Of a DNA stretch of 64,000 nucleotides, positions 50,071-63,027 are shown piece after piece. Made by a program: the position numbers and the translations under genes. This DNA is from Hemerocallis citrina (taxonomy: Eukaryota; Streptophyta; Magnoliopsida; Asparagales; Asphodelaceae). Under the pieces are notes generated by a model, which made no database searches, was not told the origin of the DNA, and was given only the letters and a program-made list of their open reading frames with translations. The stretch's first letter is position 1, and every line of letters starts with the position of its first letter. The DNA lies in contig CM030362.1 of NCBI GenBank assembly GCA_017893485.1, positions 185,996,813 through 186,060,812 of the forward strand, given 5' to 3'.

Positions 50071-53000
50071 TGTCATGCCCCGTTTCCCAAAAAGGAATAC
50101 GGAATATGGATACGCGACACAAGTCCAGCGAATAGCTTTCACCATTCATAAGCTATAAGGATATTTACAATATGTACAAGGATAAACAAAAGATATACAA
50201 GAGAAATAATCAACCACGCATGAATAAATGAATTAACATAACCAACAGGATTACTTGAAAGCAAGAATACTGATTCTCAAATAATCAAGTCTGGAACAAA
50301 ACAAAAATCTGGGACAAAATGCCCAATACAAGATAATTCATATAGCAATTACATTTATTTAAAAACAACAAGAAACAAATTGTAGCAAGAACTCCAGCCA
50401 ACTAGAATGTTTGGTCACCTACTCCCTCGGACAACTGGTCACCAAAGTCTACAAGTTTAACAAATTGCAGGAAGGAAAAAGAGAAACAAAATGCTCGTCA
50501 ATGCAAGTTACGGGCCGCTTGTAGTGTATGCAACAAGTACAGGAAAACAGATAGACAAGTATAGAGTAACAGCGAAAGCAAGTACAAAATTAAGCATGGA
50601 AGGAATGTGACGACAAAATAGGGCCACTAACTCAAAATCAAGACTAGGATCAAGTGACATGGCAAGATAGTAAAGTGCAAGTGACATGTAACAAGAATCA
50701 AGTAGCATGCAAGCAAGCATCAAGTAACAAGTAACAAGTGCAAGTGATCATGTTATTCTCAAGTCTTGTATGTAATCCTATCTAGGTAGCACTTCACGCG
50801 TCCCAAATTTTTACCACATGGTTCCTACATTCAAACAAAAATTGTGTTTTACATTTCATAGTGGATCATAGAGGGCAGTGTACTCGGGTGCAAGTATCAA
50901 GTAATCACGTCTCAAGTATCAAGTGTCAAGTGTCAAGTAATCACGTGTCAATTATCAAGTTTCAAGTATCACGTATGATCTATGGATCCCCTTTCGAGTA
51001 CATATTTCTGTATTTTCCACTACTAGATCTTTCCCTTTAACCCCAATTCGGTTTCTTGTTATTATTATTTAAAGCAAGTATGGACGTGCACAAATAAAGT
51101 AAGAAACACGGTAAGATAACATGGGACAAGTACAAATTGGATAAAGGACACGAACGGGTGACAAACGACATCAAAGGCTAGGACAACGAAACTTCCAGTT
51201 CTGGACAGCAAGACACTACTGTACTAAGTCTGAGATTTTCGTTGTCACAGACATGAAAATCTGGATCCGTCAGAAAATCTAAAAAATATACTCTCAGCCA
51301 AATCCAGCACATATATACAAGTCATATAATAATCACCGAAACAGGATTCAAAACAGAATTATATACAGAAATCATGTTCAGCCAGAATTCACAAGGTTGT
51401 ACTCATAAGCATGAAAATGACATAAAAACTTACTGATTAAATCTCAGAAAAATCTGGGATATTCCCTAGTATGTCTAGCATTAGCAAATAAAATTTTATA
51501 ATATTCCAACTCAGATAGCATAGTCAATTAAATTCAGAAATCAGCAACATACAGCAAGTTTGTGAAACTGAAACCTTAGACATAGCAGTACTAAAACAGC
51601 AATAGATTACAAAGTATAACTCAAAATCCAAATCCGTCAAAATGGTTGAAAAATATATACATCAGGCTACATTTCATATTCACAAAGTATTAACCAACAG
51701 CGGCTAGAATCAGGTTGAAAACGTGGTTATTTACTGAACAACATGCAGTTCTGGAAATATAGTCGTTTGTTCACAAGCATAAAATAGTTTATCATTGTCA
51801 TCAAATAAATCTAGAAAAAATTGGAGTTAATTCCAGTCATGTCTAGTTATACCCTGAAAAATATTAGATCTAAATCTTATCTTTAACATCAGTATTAAAA
51901 TGAATAACTACACAGAAATCACATAAAACAGAACCTGAAATTTTTAACACATCTGTAGTAAAACAACATAACTCATACCTCACAAATCGAAACTGAGATC
52001 TGTCGAAAATTCTGGAACATAGACAACGAGATCTACGATTTATATTCACAAATTAATTTCATTTACTGACCTTAATAGGGTCTAAAATACTAAAACAAAA
52101 TAGGGCAGCAACAAAAACAGAAACTCTTCTTGTGCATTAATTCAAATAGTTTATATGCAACAAATCCAAATTAGAAAAAAATACTAAGCATGGTATAATA
52201 GATGTCCAAAACAATATGGTATGGGTCTTAAACAAGTCTAGCACAAGATACTACAACTAACACACCAAGCATGCAACGAGTGTACAACATATCACGGAAT
52301 CACGAAGCAACATACATACATGCATCAAGAATCTAATTAGATCTAAATTTATTTCATGTCGTGTGTGTAACAAATATGATGACAGATCGAAACAACGGAT
52401 GGATCAACAAATATGGTCAAGATCTAACAATGGTTTTTCATGATAACGAATCTAGAAATAAAAGTGACACTACATGCAGTATGTGGTACTTGTATATACA
52501 ACAAAACTAATACAAATTATTTGCCTTATAGTTGACGGATCTGACGAGAGAATGAGAATAACGGGAATAGATTCCCGGCAACGAACACAATACCAACGGA
52601 TCACGAACAAGAGGATCACGAACACAATAACACGAACCCAACACTCGAGATCCAACACGTGCACACAATGAGAGAGGGGGACAGTCAGGGATGTGCACTG
52701 TGATGGGTGGACGACGGTGGCAGGGCGGCACGACGGCGGAACGGCGGTGACGTCGAGAAGAGGAGACCGGGGGGCGCGTCACTGGGGTTTGTTCACGCTG
52801 GCACTGGCTCTGGCTGTTGCTGCTGACTGGCTTCGGAAGAGGAGAAGGGGAGAAGAGGGGATGGCGTGCGGCGCTCGGGAAGAGGGCGGCACAGCAGGGG
52901 CACGACGATCGAAGGGGTAGGCCGGCGGTTGGGGGATCAGGGTGCAAGGTAGGTCGGGTAGGGGATGAGACAGAGATGGGAGAGATAGATTAGGGTTAAG

Positions 53001-53506
53001 GTTTGGGAGATAGCAATTATAGATAGGAATAACAAAATTTGTTGGGGGGTTATAATGAGAGATTTTTGGCAAGTAGGGATTTGGAAAATCAAGAGAAAAT
53101 GAGGGAGACGTAATCTGCTTGTTAGTAGAAAGAGAGCGTGAAAAAATATCTGGGAAAGACTGGATCAAAGAAGAGGGTATTGGGTAGCGGGTTAGGATCC
53201 AATAGGACTGGTAGATGGGTTCAAATAGGGTAAACTGGGTAGAAAACCCGATCCAATAAAGCAAAATCAAATAGATAAGAAATTAGACCAAGAAATGCAA
53301 TAGATCAGAAGCAATAAATTATCTAGAGACAGAATAATTGGCTGACAAACGAATTACAAAAGGATCAAACAAATAGGTGAATATATAAATACTGGAAAGA
53401 AGAACAAATACACGGTTCAGGAAAAAGAAGGAGTGCAAATAGATAGAAAACACTGAGAGAAAAGAATACAGTACAAAAATACAGAAAATTGGATACATGA
53501 GTTACA
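50071..53506 (-). mobile_element. Solo LTR of 3.4 kb inside the Copia integrase
   Basis: Bounded by TGTCATGCCCCG at the left and GAGTTACA at the right, with a perfect 5-bp duplication, CAAGT (50066-50070 and 53507-53511). The integrase reading resumes exactly across it (GCKVFI before, DNLGKFD after). The long C-rich stretch (on the - strand, about 52640-53000) gives spurious open frames. It is related to the solo LTR at 39958-43829 in opposite orientation. Confidence 0.9.
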
Positions 53507-53511
53507 CAAGT

Positions 53512-54640
53512 TATATAGAGTACTTAGAATAAACACTTTGCACCCAAAAACACGAAAGTAACTCAAATTAGGAATTTTGCTATAATATAATTCAAAAGGC
53601 ATTTTCTCAAGATACTTCCTAACGATTACTTGGTTAATTATATAACATGCTGTATTGACAGCCTCTGCCCAAAATAACTTAGGTAAATCATTTTCACTAA
53701 GCATGGTTCGGGTCATTTCTTGAAAAGATCGATTTTTCCTTTCAACAACCCCATTTTGTTAGGAAGTGCGAGGACAAGCAAACTCATATTTTATTCCCTT
53801 TTTGTGACAAAATGATGTGAAGAGTTTGTTTTGAAATTTCCCACCATAATCACTACGATAGTAACAATGGTGAGGCTTTTCTCATTTTCCACTCGATGAC
53901 AGAATTTTTGAAAAACATACAATGTGTATCCTTTTGTGATAAAAAAGCAACCCAAGTGAATCTACTATAGTCATCTACAATTACAAAGGCATGTCGTGCA
54001 CTTCCATTATTACGTGTTCGTGATGGTCCAAACAGATCCATGTGCAAGAGTTCAAGGGGTTTAGAAGTTGATACAATTTTCTTGGGTTTATGAGAACTTT
54101 TTGTTTGCTTACCGAACTGACACGATTCACAAGGTTTATCTTTCTTAAATTTGATTTTGGGAATCCCCCTCACAAGCTCCTTGGTAACAAGTTTGTTGAG
54201 GTTATCCATGGTTGCGTGTCCAAGCGACCAATGCCATAACCAACCATCCTCGTTTCTAGCTACAAAACACTTCATATTCTCCTGTGCTAATTCATTATAA
54301 TATATAACATACACATTATTACATCTGTTAGCAAGAAGTAAACATGATTTATTGCTATCTAGCACAGTGCATACATTTTTATCAAAAGTAATAGTATAAC
54401 TTTGTCACATAACTGACTGACGCTAAGTAAATTGTGTTTCAAACCTCTTACCAATAGAACATCCTTAATAGAGCATGAAGAAAGAAAGTTTACTTTACCT
54501 TTACCGATGGTTTGACCAGTGCTATTATCTCCAAAGATGATGTCATTCTCTCTTTTCCTTGATAGTGATGCAAAGTATTTATTGTCACTTGTCATATGAT
54601 TTGGGCATTCACTATCAAGGTACCACCGATTTTTAGTCTT
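53512..54640 (-). pseudogene. pol: Copia protease and integrase (broken)
   Basis: The aspartic protease start reads WYLDSECPNHMTSD where the family has Asp-Ser-Gly, so the catalytic Gly is replaced by Glu. The GAG-pre-integrase zinc motif (WHWSLGHA...CESCQFGK) and the integrase core follow (LLHMDLFGPS, FVIVDDYSRFTW). Frames break near 54365 and 53800. The last part (LFWAEAVNTACYIINQ, YFRVFGCKVF) runs into the inserted solo LTR. Confidence 0.9.
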
Positions 54641-56583
54641 GATGCGTTGAGGTAACTACATCAAGATTAGTAGGTATAATTTTGGGTGCCCAAGTTCGTT
54701 TTGAACCTGCATTTACATTCTTTCTCACCCAAACGGAATTAGTATTTCTTTTTAGTGAACAATTATAAAAAATATGCCCTAATTTACAGTAGTAGTAACA
54801 TGTGATATGATTATGTCTTGGATCATGCACATATGTATGGTTTTGTTTTGATTTGTAATTATTTTGATAACTATGCACATGTGTATGACTTAATTACTTG
54901 AATATTTGATGTTGTATTGGTTCATTGTAACCAAGCTCTCAATTATTATGGTAAGATCTTGAATTCTTTGTAATAAGATAACTGGGCCATTCATATTTTT
55001 CAACAAATTTTTCAAGCTCAATTATTCTATTACAAAGTCATTTCCTAGTTTTCTCATCGTGTTTTGTGTTCCAACAAAGAGTGTCAAGGGTAGCATCAAG
55101 TATTCTATTTTGCTCGAGAGCCTCTTTACAACCTTCCACTACCTCATCAAATTTTCTTTTACATTCATTTAAGTCATTAGTGAGTTTGGCAATATAAACA
55201 GATTTCTCATGAATTTCTCTTAAATTTTCATTATGTGTTGCTAAGGATTCTTTAATTTGTTGTTTTAAGTTCTCATTTTCATCTATCAACACATCATGAT
55301 CTATTCTAAATGACTCGAATTTTTCAATGATCAAAGAGTTTTTATACTTCAGCTTTTGATTTTTAGCAATGAAGAGTCATGTGATTCATTTGACATTTGT
55401 TTATATTGTCTTAGTTCACGACTTAATTTCTTAGCATAATCTTTTAATCCATTACACATGGCAACTAAATCATCATAGGTGGGTTCTTCGATTACCTCAT
55501 CTTGGGATGATGATTGCACCTCCCCATTCCCAAGTGCCATGAATCCAAAGTCGTTGTGATTTTGCTCTTCATCGCTAGAGTCGGAATCTAAGCATGTTGC
55601 ATTTAATGCCTTCTTCCTCAATTCTTGATTGGAGTGGTAGTAGTCCTTGTTTTTGTCCTGTGAGATGGAAAAGTTTGCACAAATGTGTCCAGGCTTCTTG
55701 CATTGTAGCATATGACGTCTTTGTCCATTTCTCTTTCTCCTTGGTACCTACCATATTTTTTATGTTTGACATACTTATGAAATTGCTTAGTTAACAAGGC
55801 GATGTCTTCATCTGACTCCTCACGATCTGACTCTGCTTTTGATGGTCGAGATTTTTCTGCTTTCAAAGCGATGGTCCTCTCTTCGGTTTTTAGTTCAATC
55901 CCGATATTCTGTCTGTATCTTTTGATTCCAGTCATCTCCATCTCGTATGTGTTCAGTTTTACTTGAAAGGTGTAGTAATTGAACCTCTTTTTCTCAAGGA
56001 TCTCCCTCATTGCAGTAGCTTTTACGTCCCATTCCGGTGTGAAACAACTTATGATTTTTCCGACCTTTTAGTCATCATCTAACCCCTTACCTAAGCTCTC
56101 AAGCTCGTGTTCGGTAATGTCGAAATGTGCAAGCATTTGATCTACGTTTTCTCCTAGTAACATACGAAAAACATCAAACTTATAAAAACATAAATTAACT
56201 TTTGTTTTTACCTCAGACGCAGTTCCCTCATGTCGTTTCAGCATGTTGTTCCAAATTTCATACACAGTCTTGCAATTTCGCCCACATCGCTTTAACTCTT
56301 CGTTGTTCAATCCTGCATAAAGAGCTGTCATAGCTTTGGAGTTTGTAGTTTTTAGTGCTAGCTCTGCTTTTGAGAAAGCTTTCTTTCCATCGCTAACAGG
56401 AATATCGGTTTTGTTTATGCACATATTCCATACTTCTTCACCAAGCATTTGCAAAAAGTGAGATATACAAACTTTCCAAACATCATAGCATTTTCCATCA
56501 AAATAAGGTGAATGTGTGACTTGTCCCATTGGAGATGAACGGCTCCGATGAGTACAAGTTCTCGGGAGAAGGGATTCGACCAT
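54641..56583 (-). pseudogene. gag: Copia gag with zinc knuckles (broken)
   Basis: The N-terminal 171 residues (56068-56583) form the Copia gag domain (PYFDGKCYDVWK, NNMLKRHEG, LESLGKGLDD). Later pieces hold CCHC-like knuckles (CKKPGHICANF near 55700; CYYYCKLGHIFYNC near 54805) and a coiled-coil-like Glu/Lys-rich segment (55038-55334). A frame change lies between 56068 and 56010, and others near 55600, 55340 and 54900. Intact gag would form the particle. Confidence 0.88.
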
Positions 56584-56625
56584 TGGACCTTTTTCTTAAG
56601 CTTTTAAGCTTTTAATAAGCACCTC

Positions 56626-56637
56626 GCTCTGATACCA
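56626..56637 (-). other. Primer binding site for tRNA-iMet
   Basis: On the - strand the bases TGGTATCAGAGC, complementary to the 3' end of initiator tRNA-Met, lie one base inside the 5' LTR. This is the classic primer site of plant Copia elements. Confidence 0.93.
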
Positions 56638-56638
56638 C

Positions 56639-57562
56639 TGTAAATCACCCTAGGGGGGTGAATAGGATGATTGTGCGGAATTAAAAAATTAAATAAAATT
56701 TCGTAAAGTAAAAGAGAAGAGTTAGAGAGATCAAACACAGCAAGCACAAGTGACACAACGATATAACGTGGTTCGACCCCCAGGTCTACGTCCACACCAC
56801 CTACTTATAGCAATTCTCCACCACAAGCGTTCTACTATACTCAAACTCTTGTACGGTGATTCTCGGATTCAGGCCGAGAGACCTATTACACCTACAGGAC
56901 TTCTAAGATAGGCCCCGTCAATCTCACCAAAGTGGAATAAAAGAAAAACTCAAGATCTTGACTGAAGAAAATAAGAAAATATTACACACTCGGATTGATT
57001 GTTGAATAGATAGTTCGAAGATTTTTCTCAGAGGAAATATGTGAGGAATACACAGTGGGTTCGTCCAAATATATAGACTGGGAATTGTATCTCTAAAAAT
57101 AGAAACGATACATTCCAAAAGAGTAATCTGCATGAGGTACGGTCGACAGCAAATAAGGACAGTCGACCGTTCATCTTTTAATCAAAAGTTGAAAGATGAA
57201 TGACCAACTGTCTCATCATTTTACCGCAATCGTGTTGATTGTGACGAAACCACTTTATATTCTTACCATATACTAATCAATCAAGAATCAATCAATTACA
57301 TATAAAATCCTCACATATATGGAAAGAAAGAAGCTGATCTTGCTGGCTTTCTTGGGCACTAATCAACATGTGCTCTTTTTTGAATAACTTCTTCTTTTAC
57401 TTGATTTTGGAATTCTTCTTTATTACTTTCCTTCTTTTGCTTGATTTTGAATCTTTTGAACTTTTTACATTATTTTTCCTTATCATGTTTTTCCTGCAAA
57501 TTTGAACTAAAAATATTAGAAGTACGCGACACGTTTTGTGCATACCAAACTTAGGGTCAACA
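56639..57562 (-). repeat. 5' LTR of the Sirevirus-type element
   Basis: 924 bp, matching 46227-47194 with many substitutions and several indels (for example a deletion of about 55 bp around the GTCGAC motifs and an insertion near 56830). The element is therefore old compared with the Athila-type element. Confidence 0.85.
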
Positions 57563-58529
57563 AAGGGTAACTATTTCATATATTAAGGTGATTAAGGATA
57601 TGTATGAAAGGACAATAACCACAATTAGAACAACCACATGAGAAAGTAGTGAATTCTCTATCACAGTATGTTTACACCAAGGTTCGGCTTAAAGTTCATA
57701 CCTCTTTACTTTGATGATGGATGAATTGATGCGATGAATATACGATGATGTGCCTTGGTGTATATTTTTTTTCTGATGACGTCGTCTTAGTGGACGAGAC
57801 TATAGCATGAATCAATGCTAAATAATTTTAGCGATATTCAGAACACAAATGAGAAAGTAGTAAAGTTTGATGGTCAAGAGATATTTAAGAGAGAATGTTT
57901 TCGATATCTAGGATCAATTATACAAAGAGATTGGGAGATTTGTAAAGATATTATACATTGGATATAAGCATGGTGACTTAAGCGGAGAAGTGCTAGTGGT
58001 TTTTGTGTGACATACGTATACCTTTGAAGTTGAAGCAAAAATTTTATAAGACATCTGTTAGACCAGCAATGATGTATGGAGCAGAGTGTTGGGCAACAAA
58101 GAAACAACATGTCCAAAAAATGAGTGCAGCGAAGATAAGGATGCTAAGATGGATGTGTGATAAAACCATGAATAATATAAATAGAAATGAGCATATACCA
58201 GACATGGTATAGGTAGCTCCTATCCAAGATAAATTAAGAGAAAATTGTCTCGGGTTGTGTGGACATGTCACACGTAGACATAGTAATGGCCCTGCTAGAG
58301 AGAGTGGTTTGATAAATATTGATGATAGAGTAAAGGATAGGGAAAGACATAAACTCACTTGAGTGGAAACTATGAGAAAATATATGATAACTTGCGGCGT
58401 TACAGAAAATGTTGCGCTAAACTAAGCAGAATGAAAAAAGATGATTTATGTACCGATCCCAACTAGTTGGGAAAAATGTTCTGTTTTTTTTGTTATTGTT
58501 ATTGTTGTTGTAGATTAGATCGGTATGAT

Positions 58530-59499
58530 CTGGAATATTTGACAGTGATTATTTGTTTTGATATGTATTAAGAGGTTATTTAAGTTGTTGATTGAGTGGG
58601 AATATCTCTAATTTAAAATTTAAAAGGGATCTTCTAAAACAATTGTTCGTTATTTTCCAAGAAACCGAAAGAGAAAAGAGATAAAAAAAAAATTTAAAAA
58701 AAAGACAAATGTTAGTTGAGGGAGGGCACAATCCCAGCCTTGTTCCTCTGACATAAATACGGGAGATAGAGATAGTAACACGTATCAATTTTCAGAAACT
58801 TAAAAGACAAAAAGGAAAAAGAGCAAGCAAGGTAACCAGGACTCTGTTTACATTTATCGATTTGTCAGAAACTTAAAAGACAGAAAGGAAAAAGAGCAAG
58901 CAAGGCAACCAGGACTCTATTAAAATTTATCGATTTGTAAGATTAGACTACATACGTTAACAATTCTGTTTCTAGTAAACCCTTGATCTTGGAAGCCATG
59001 AACGAATGAATGATTTTGTTTTTTTTTCATTTTAAGTAAGTGAAGAAAGAATGAATGAATGAAAGAAAAGAGGGAGTTGGACCTACCGGAATCATCGCTG
59101 GCATCATCCTAATTCTGGCAACCCCTTCCGGTCAGCGCCGACACCAAGTGGACCCAATCCATTAGTGATATAATGGTGTGTTGTGTGTTTATTTGGGAAA
59201 AAAACAAAGCAGAGACAGAGACAAGAGGAAGAAGAAAAAGGACGGAATTGATATTTCATAAATGGGCATAATATTTAAAACACTTAGGTGATCTCCACAT
59301 TATTTAGAAGTCCTTACGTGTTAATTGTTAATACCTTTTTTCTCTTTTTCTTTTTCTTTTTCTTTTTCTTTTTCTTTTTTTGAAAAAGGTTTTAGCCATA
59401 TTTTATAAATCAAATTTAGCAAAAAGGATTCCATCTCCTCCCGTAAAAAAAAATTACATTAAGAAGGGAGAATCAAGCGACACATAGCTAATGACTATA
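58530..59499. repeat. Flank with a tandem duplication of about 73 bp, otherwise nothing recognised
   Basis: At 58793-58938 a unit of about 73 bp (CAGAAACTTAAAAGACANAA to ATTTATCGATTTGT) occurs twice in tandem with a few differences. A (TTTTTC)n tract lies at 59340-59380. No gene is supported. Confidence 0.7.
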
Positions 59500-60540
59500 T
59501 GTGATTATTAATTATTGTTTATCTATATTGTATATAAGTGAATCGTAATTCATGGATTTGAATAGATGGGTGTCAGGGTCGCCGGGGGTCAGTGGTAGCT
59601 GGCGTTGATTAGAAATGACTTGAATAAAAGCCGCAGAAGGTTGTGTATCTATTTTTGTTGATGTATCTGTATTTTTAAGTGTGTTGTGCACCTTTTCTTC
59701 ATTTGAATGGTTGTTGGCGGGTAGTGCACGTTGCACGTGCTTTCCTATTATTTTGTCATGTAGTCGATTGTAACTGCCTAACCATCTCCAACAACCTATA
59801 TAATGTAGCTGTAAGAATTCTGGGAAAAGATTCGGTCGTTTTCTTCCTCAAATTCACTAGCTCCTAACCCTAGTTCTCGAAAGCTTCGTTAATGGCAAAA
59901 TCGAAGACACTCAGGATTCTGATTCCTTACACGGTGGTGTTGCTGCTAATTTCAGTGTGGGAGCAATCAGATGATATGTAGATTCTTCTCGAAACAATGA
60001 AAGCAAACTTGCTGACTTCTTGCTGGCATTGACTGTTTCTTGATGCCGCTGCTGACTTGCAAAAAGTTCGAAACACAGGGATTGTTCCGGCGACAAACCC
60101 TTCGACGCTCAAGTCAGTAATCAAGAAGATTATGAAAGAGTTTTTGTGGAAAAAATACCGATTACCTTATTTATGGTGGGGGTAAAGGGGTATTTATAGT
60201 CGCCTTTGGAAACAGTTTCGAGATAATTATTTATCGCTACTTCCTGGTGTTTTTGGATAAGATGTGGAGTTTAAATTCCCTAATAATAAGAGATTTGGTT
60301 TAAACTGTCTCCTAGAGATAATCATGAATTTAAATAACATTTTAAATGTCCTAAATTTGTTCATAATGAGCTGCCACCCTGACCCAGTAAGACTGACCCG
60401 TTTTTGGGTTATTGGGCATGGAGAAGACCCAGTTCCCATTTTCGGATCCGTTTGTAGTGAAAATTACCGTTTTACCTCTGAGTGCTTTGAGATTCGTGTC
60501 CGAAAGGTCTTGATTTAGTTCTATGTTTAGCCATATCACA
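59500..60540 (-). repeat. 3' LTR of a Tat-type Ty3/gypsy element
   Basis: On the - strand it starts TGTGATATGG (60540) directly after a polypurine tract. It has a TATA box (CTATAAATACC, about 60190-60200), then the ACTGACTTGAGCGTCG motif that is frequent downstream of the start site in plant Tat-lineage LTRs (about 60100-60118). The end at 59500 (TGTGA on the + strand) is the best matching terminus but is not confirmed, because the other LTR lies beyond the window. Confidence 0.6.
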
Positions 60541-60558
60541 AGCCCCCCACTCCCAAAG
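60541..60558 (-). other. Polypurine tract of the Tat-type element
   Basis: On the - strand CTTTGGGAGTGGGGGGCT precedes the LTR start TGTG. This fixes the element's orientation and the LTR boundary. Confidence 0.65.
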
Positions 60559-61204
60559 ACTGAGTTTCGCAGCCTTTAAGGAGTAGTTCGCCCATTTTTA
60601 ATGGCTAATAGAATTTATCGGCGTTCTCAGGAACGTTTTAGAATTCGCTTGGAGTGTAATGATGCTTTCTTGAGTTTGTAAAATACTCATAATTATTTTT
60701 AGAATTTTTCTGGATTTTTTGTGAATTTTTCTCTAATTTATAATCATTTTAAAAAAAATTTATTCAATTTCTGAATTTTAATAATTAATTTTCAAAAATT
60801 TTAATTAATTATTCCATGTTAATAATTATTTTTTCTAGAATGTAAAAATATTTTTCCTAAATAACTATTTTTAGAATTTTCTAATTAATTTTTAGAATTT
60901 TTAATTATTTTTCGGAATTAATTCAATTTAATAATTAAATAAAAGAAATTACCTTGATTTAATCACGACCATTAACCACGAGATGACTCGCGCGCTGATG
61001 AGATCAAGGGACCGAGATGATCTGCCGAGGAGACGACGTGGCTCGATTTAAGCCGCTGATCACCATCGAGCGCAGATCGGGAGGAGGGCCACTTCTCTCA
61101 TTTTCGATTCAGGGGCGAGTTTGCTCGGTTTTTGACAACGAACGACGTGGATGGCTAGGCTAAGAGGCACGTGTGCTTTGGCCCTTGACCGTGATCGTGA
61201 CCAT
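60559..61204. other. Non-coding 3' region of the Tat-type element
   Basis: Very AT-rich up to about 60960 (repeated TTTTTAGAATTTT words), then GC-richer sequence leading into the tandem array. No gene. Confidence 0.55.
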
Positions 61205-62905
61205 TGACTAGTCAACGTTTTTTCGTAATTTCACGATCGGGGACACGTTTGCTCGGTGCCTGCCACCGAACGCTGGAGATGGTTCGACAAGGTGACACAT
61301 GTCCCATTGACCATTGACCGTTGAACATTCACATTTTTTCGTGATTTCACGATTGGAGACACATTTGCTCGGAGCCTGCCACCGAACGTTGAAGATGGTT
61401 CGGCGAGGCAACACGTGTCTTGTTGACCGTTGACCAGTCAATATTTTTTCGTGATTTCACGATCGGAGACACGTTTACTCGGCGCCTGCCACTGAACGTT
61501 AAAGATGGTTCGGCGAGGCGACACGTGTCCCGTTGACCGTTGACCAATCAACATTTTTTCGTGATTTCACGATCAGGGACACGTTTTCTCGGCTCCTGCA
61601 ACCGAATGGTGAAGATGGTTCGGTGATGCAACACGTATCTCGTTGACCAGTCAACATCTTTTTGTGATTTCACAATCGGAGACACGTTTGCTTGGTGCCA
61701 GCCACCGAACGCTGAAGTTGGTTTGGCTAGGCGACACGTGTCCCGTTGACCGTTGACCATTGATCAGTCAACATTTTTCGTGAATTCACGATCGGGGACA
61801 TGTTTGCTCGGCCACTGAACGTTGAAGATGGTACAGCGAGGCAACACGTGTCCCGTTGACTGTTGACCAGTCAACATTTTTTGTGTTTTCACGATCGGGG
61901 ACACATTTGCTCGGTGCCTGCCACCGAACGGTGAAGATGGTTCAGCGAGACGACACGTGTCCAGTTAACCGTTGACCAGAAAACATTTTTCGTGATTTCA
62001 CGACCGTGGACACATTTTCTCGGTGCCTGCCACCGAACGCTGAAGATGGTTTGGCGATTCGACACGTGTCCCGTGGACCGTTGACCGTTGACCAGTCAAT
62101 GTTTTTTCGTGATTTCACAATCGGGGACATGTTTGCTTGGCGCCTACCACCAAACGTTGAAGATGGTTCGGTGAGGCGACACGTGTCCCGTTGACCTTTG
62201 ATCAGTTAAGATTTTTTTCTTGTTTTTACGATCGGGGGCACGTTTGCTCGGTGTCTGCCAATGAACGTTGAAGATAGTTCGACGAGGTAACACGTGTCCT
62301 GTTGACCGTTGACCTTTGATTGTTAACCAGTCAACATTTTTTCGTGATTTCACAATCGGGGATACGTTTGCTCGGTGCCTGCCACCGAACGCTAAAGATG
62401 GTTTGGCAAGGTGACACGTGTTCCGAGGACCGTTGACCAGTCAACATTTTTTCGTGATTTCATGATCGGGGACACATTTGCTCGGCGCATGCCACCGAAC
62501 GTTGAAGATGGTTCGGCAAGGTGACACGTGTCCTGTTGACCGTTGATCAGTAAATGTTTTTTCGTGTTTCGTGTTTTTATGATAAGGGACACGTTTACTC
62601 GGCACCTGCCACCGAACGTTGAAGATGGTTCTGCGAGGCGACATGTGTCCCATTGACCGTTGACCAGTAAAAGTCTTTTCGTGATTTCACAATCGGAGAC
62701 ACATTTGCTCGGTACCTGCCACCGAACATTGAAGATGGTTCGACTAGGCGACACGTGTCCCGTTGACCGTTGACCGTGGAGCAGTCAACGATTTTTGTGT
62801 GATTTCATGATCGGAGACACGTTTGCTCGGCGCCTGCCATCGAACGTTGAAGGTGGTTCGGCTAGGCGGCCCATGTCCCGTTGACCGTTGACCATTGGCC
62901 AGTCA
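61205..62905. repeat. Tandem array of about 15 units of about 112 bp, rich in W-box and G-box motifs
   Basis: Unit starts (GTCAACATTTTTTCGTGATT and variants) lie near 61211, 61331, 61435, 61546, 61650, 61766, 61870, 61978, 62094, 62204, 62329, 62439, 62548, 62667 and 62781. Each has CACGATCGGGGACACGTTTG, GCCTGCCACCGAACG, GAAGATGGTTCGG, then GACACGTGTCC (a G-box core) and one to three TTGACC words (W-box core), closing with CAGTCAA. The short open frames on both strands are by-products of the periodicity. Confidence 0.93.
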
Positions 62906-63027
62906 TTTGGTTTTCCCATACGTTCGAAATTTTGTCTCTTAGTCTTCATGGTCGTTTGGGCTTCTTGGTATTGTGGGCCTGCCCAACTGCTTAGGGCCCA
63001 AGAAGTTCAGACGGTGCCTCTTGCCTC

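Larger units (their letters stand above)
46227..57562 (-). mobile_element. Sirevirus-type Ty1/copia retrotransposon, degenerate, with an inserted solo LTR
   Basis: LTRs at 46227-47194 and 56639-57562 are flanked by AAGAG / AAGGG, a duplication with one mismatch. On the - strand the order is LTR, tRNA-iMet primer site, gag with zinc knuckles, protease, integrase, reverse transcriptase, RNase H, polypurine tract, LTR: Ty1/copia order. The wording of RT and RNase H ([37 protein letters not shown]) fits the Sirevirus lineage. A 3436-bp solo LTR splits the integrase C-terminus. Without it the element is about 7.9 kb. Stops and frameshifts inactivate it. Confidence 0.92.
45985..58510 (+). mobile_element. 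5'-truncated RTE-type LINE, split by a Copia element
   Basis: The two parts (45985-46226 and 57563-58510) are bounded by a 17-bp duplication with one mismatch (45968-45984 and 58511-58527, TAGATTAGATCRGTATG). The left part encodes the reverse transcriptase block QFGFISGRPTMK then KDLKMVLID and the KVSRD region. The right part continues with VIKDMYERTITTIR, HQGSALSPYLF-like and FSDDVVLVDET blocks, then the C-terminal VRPAMMYGAECWA and IRMLRWM blocks typical of plant RTE elements. The 3' end is TTG-rich. Stops and frame changes make it inactive. Confidence 0.88.

Noticed and set aside
52507..53270. Pro/Ser-rich frames on the - strand
   Set aside because: They lie in the C-rich middle of the solo LTR inserted in the Copia element.
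59892..59981. 29-codon frame starting MAKSKTLRILIP
   Set aside because: It lies within LTR sequence that reads coherently on the other strand, and is too short to support.
61205..62905. Spaced repeat array resembling a CRISPR array
   Set aside because: The units are contiguous diverged tandem repeats with no unique spacers, in plant nuclear DNA.
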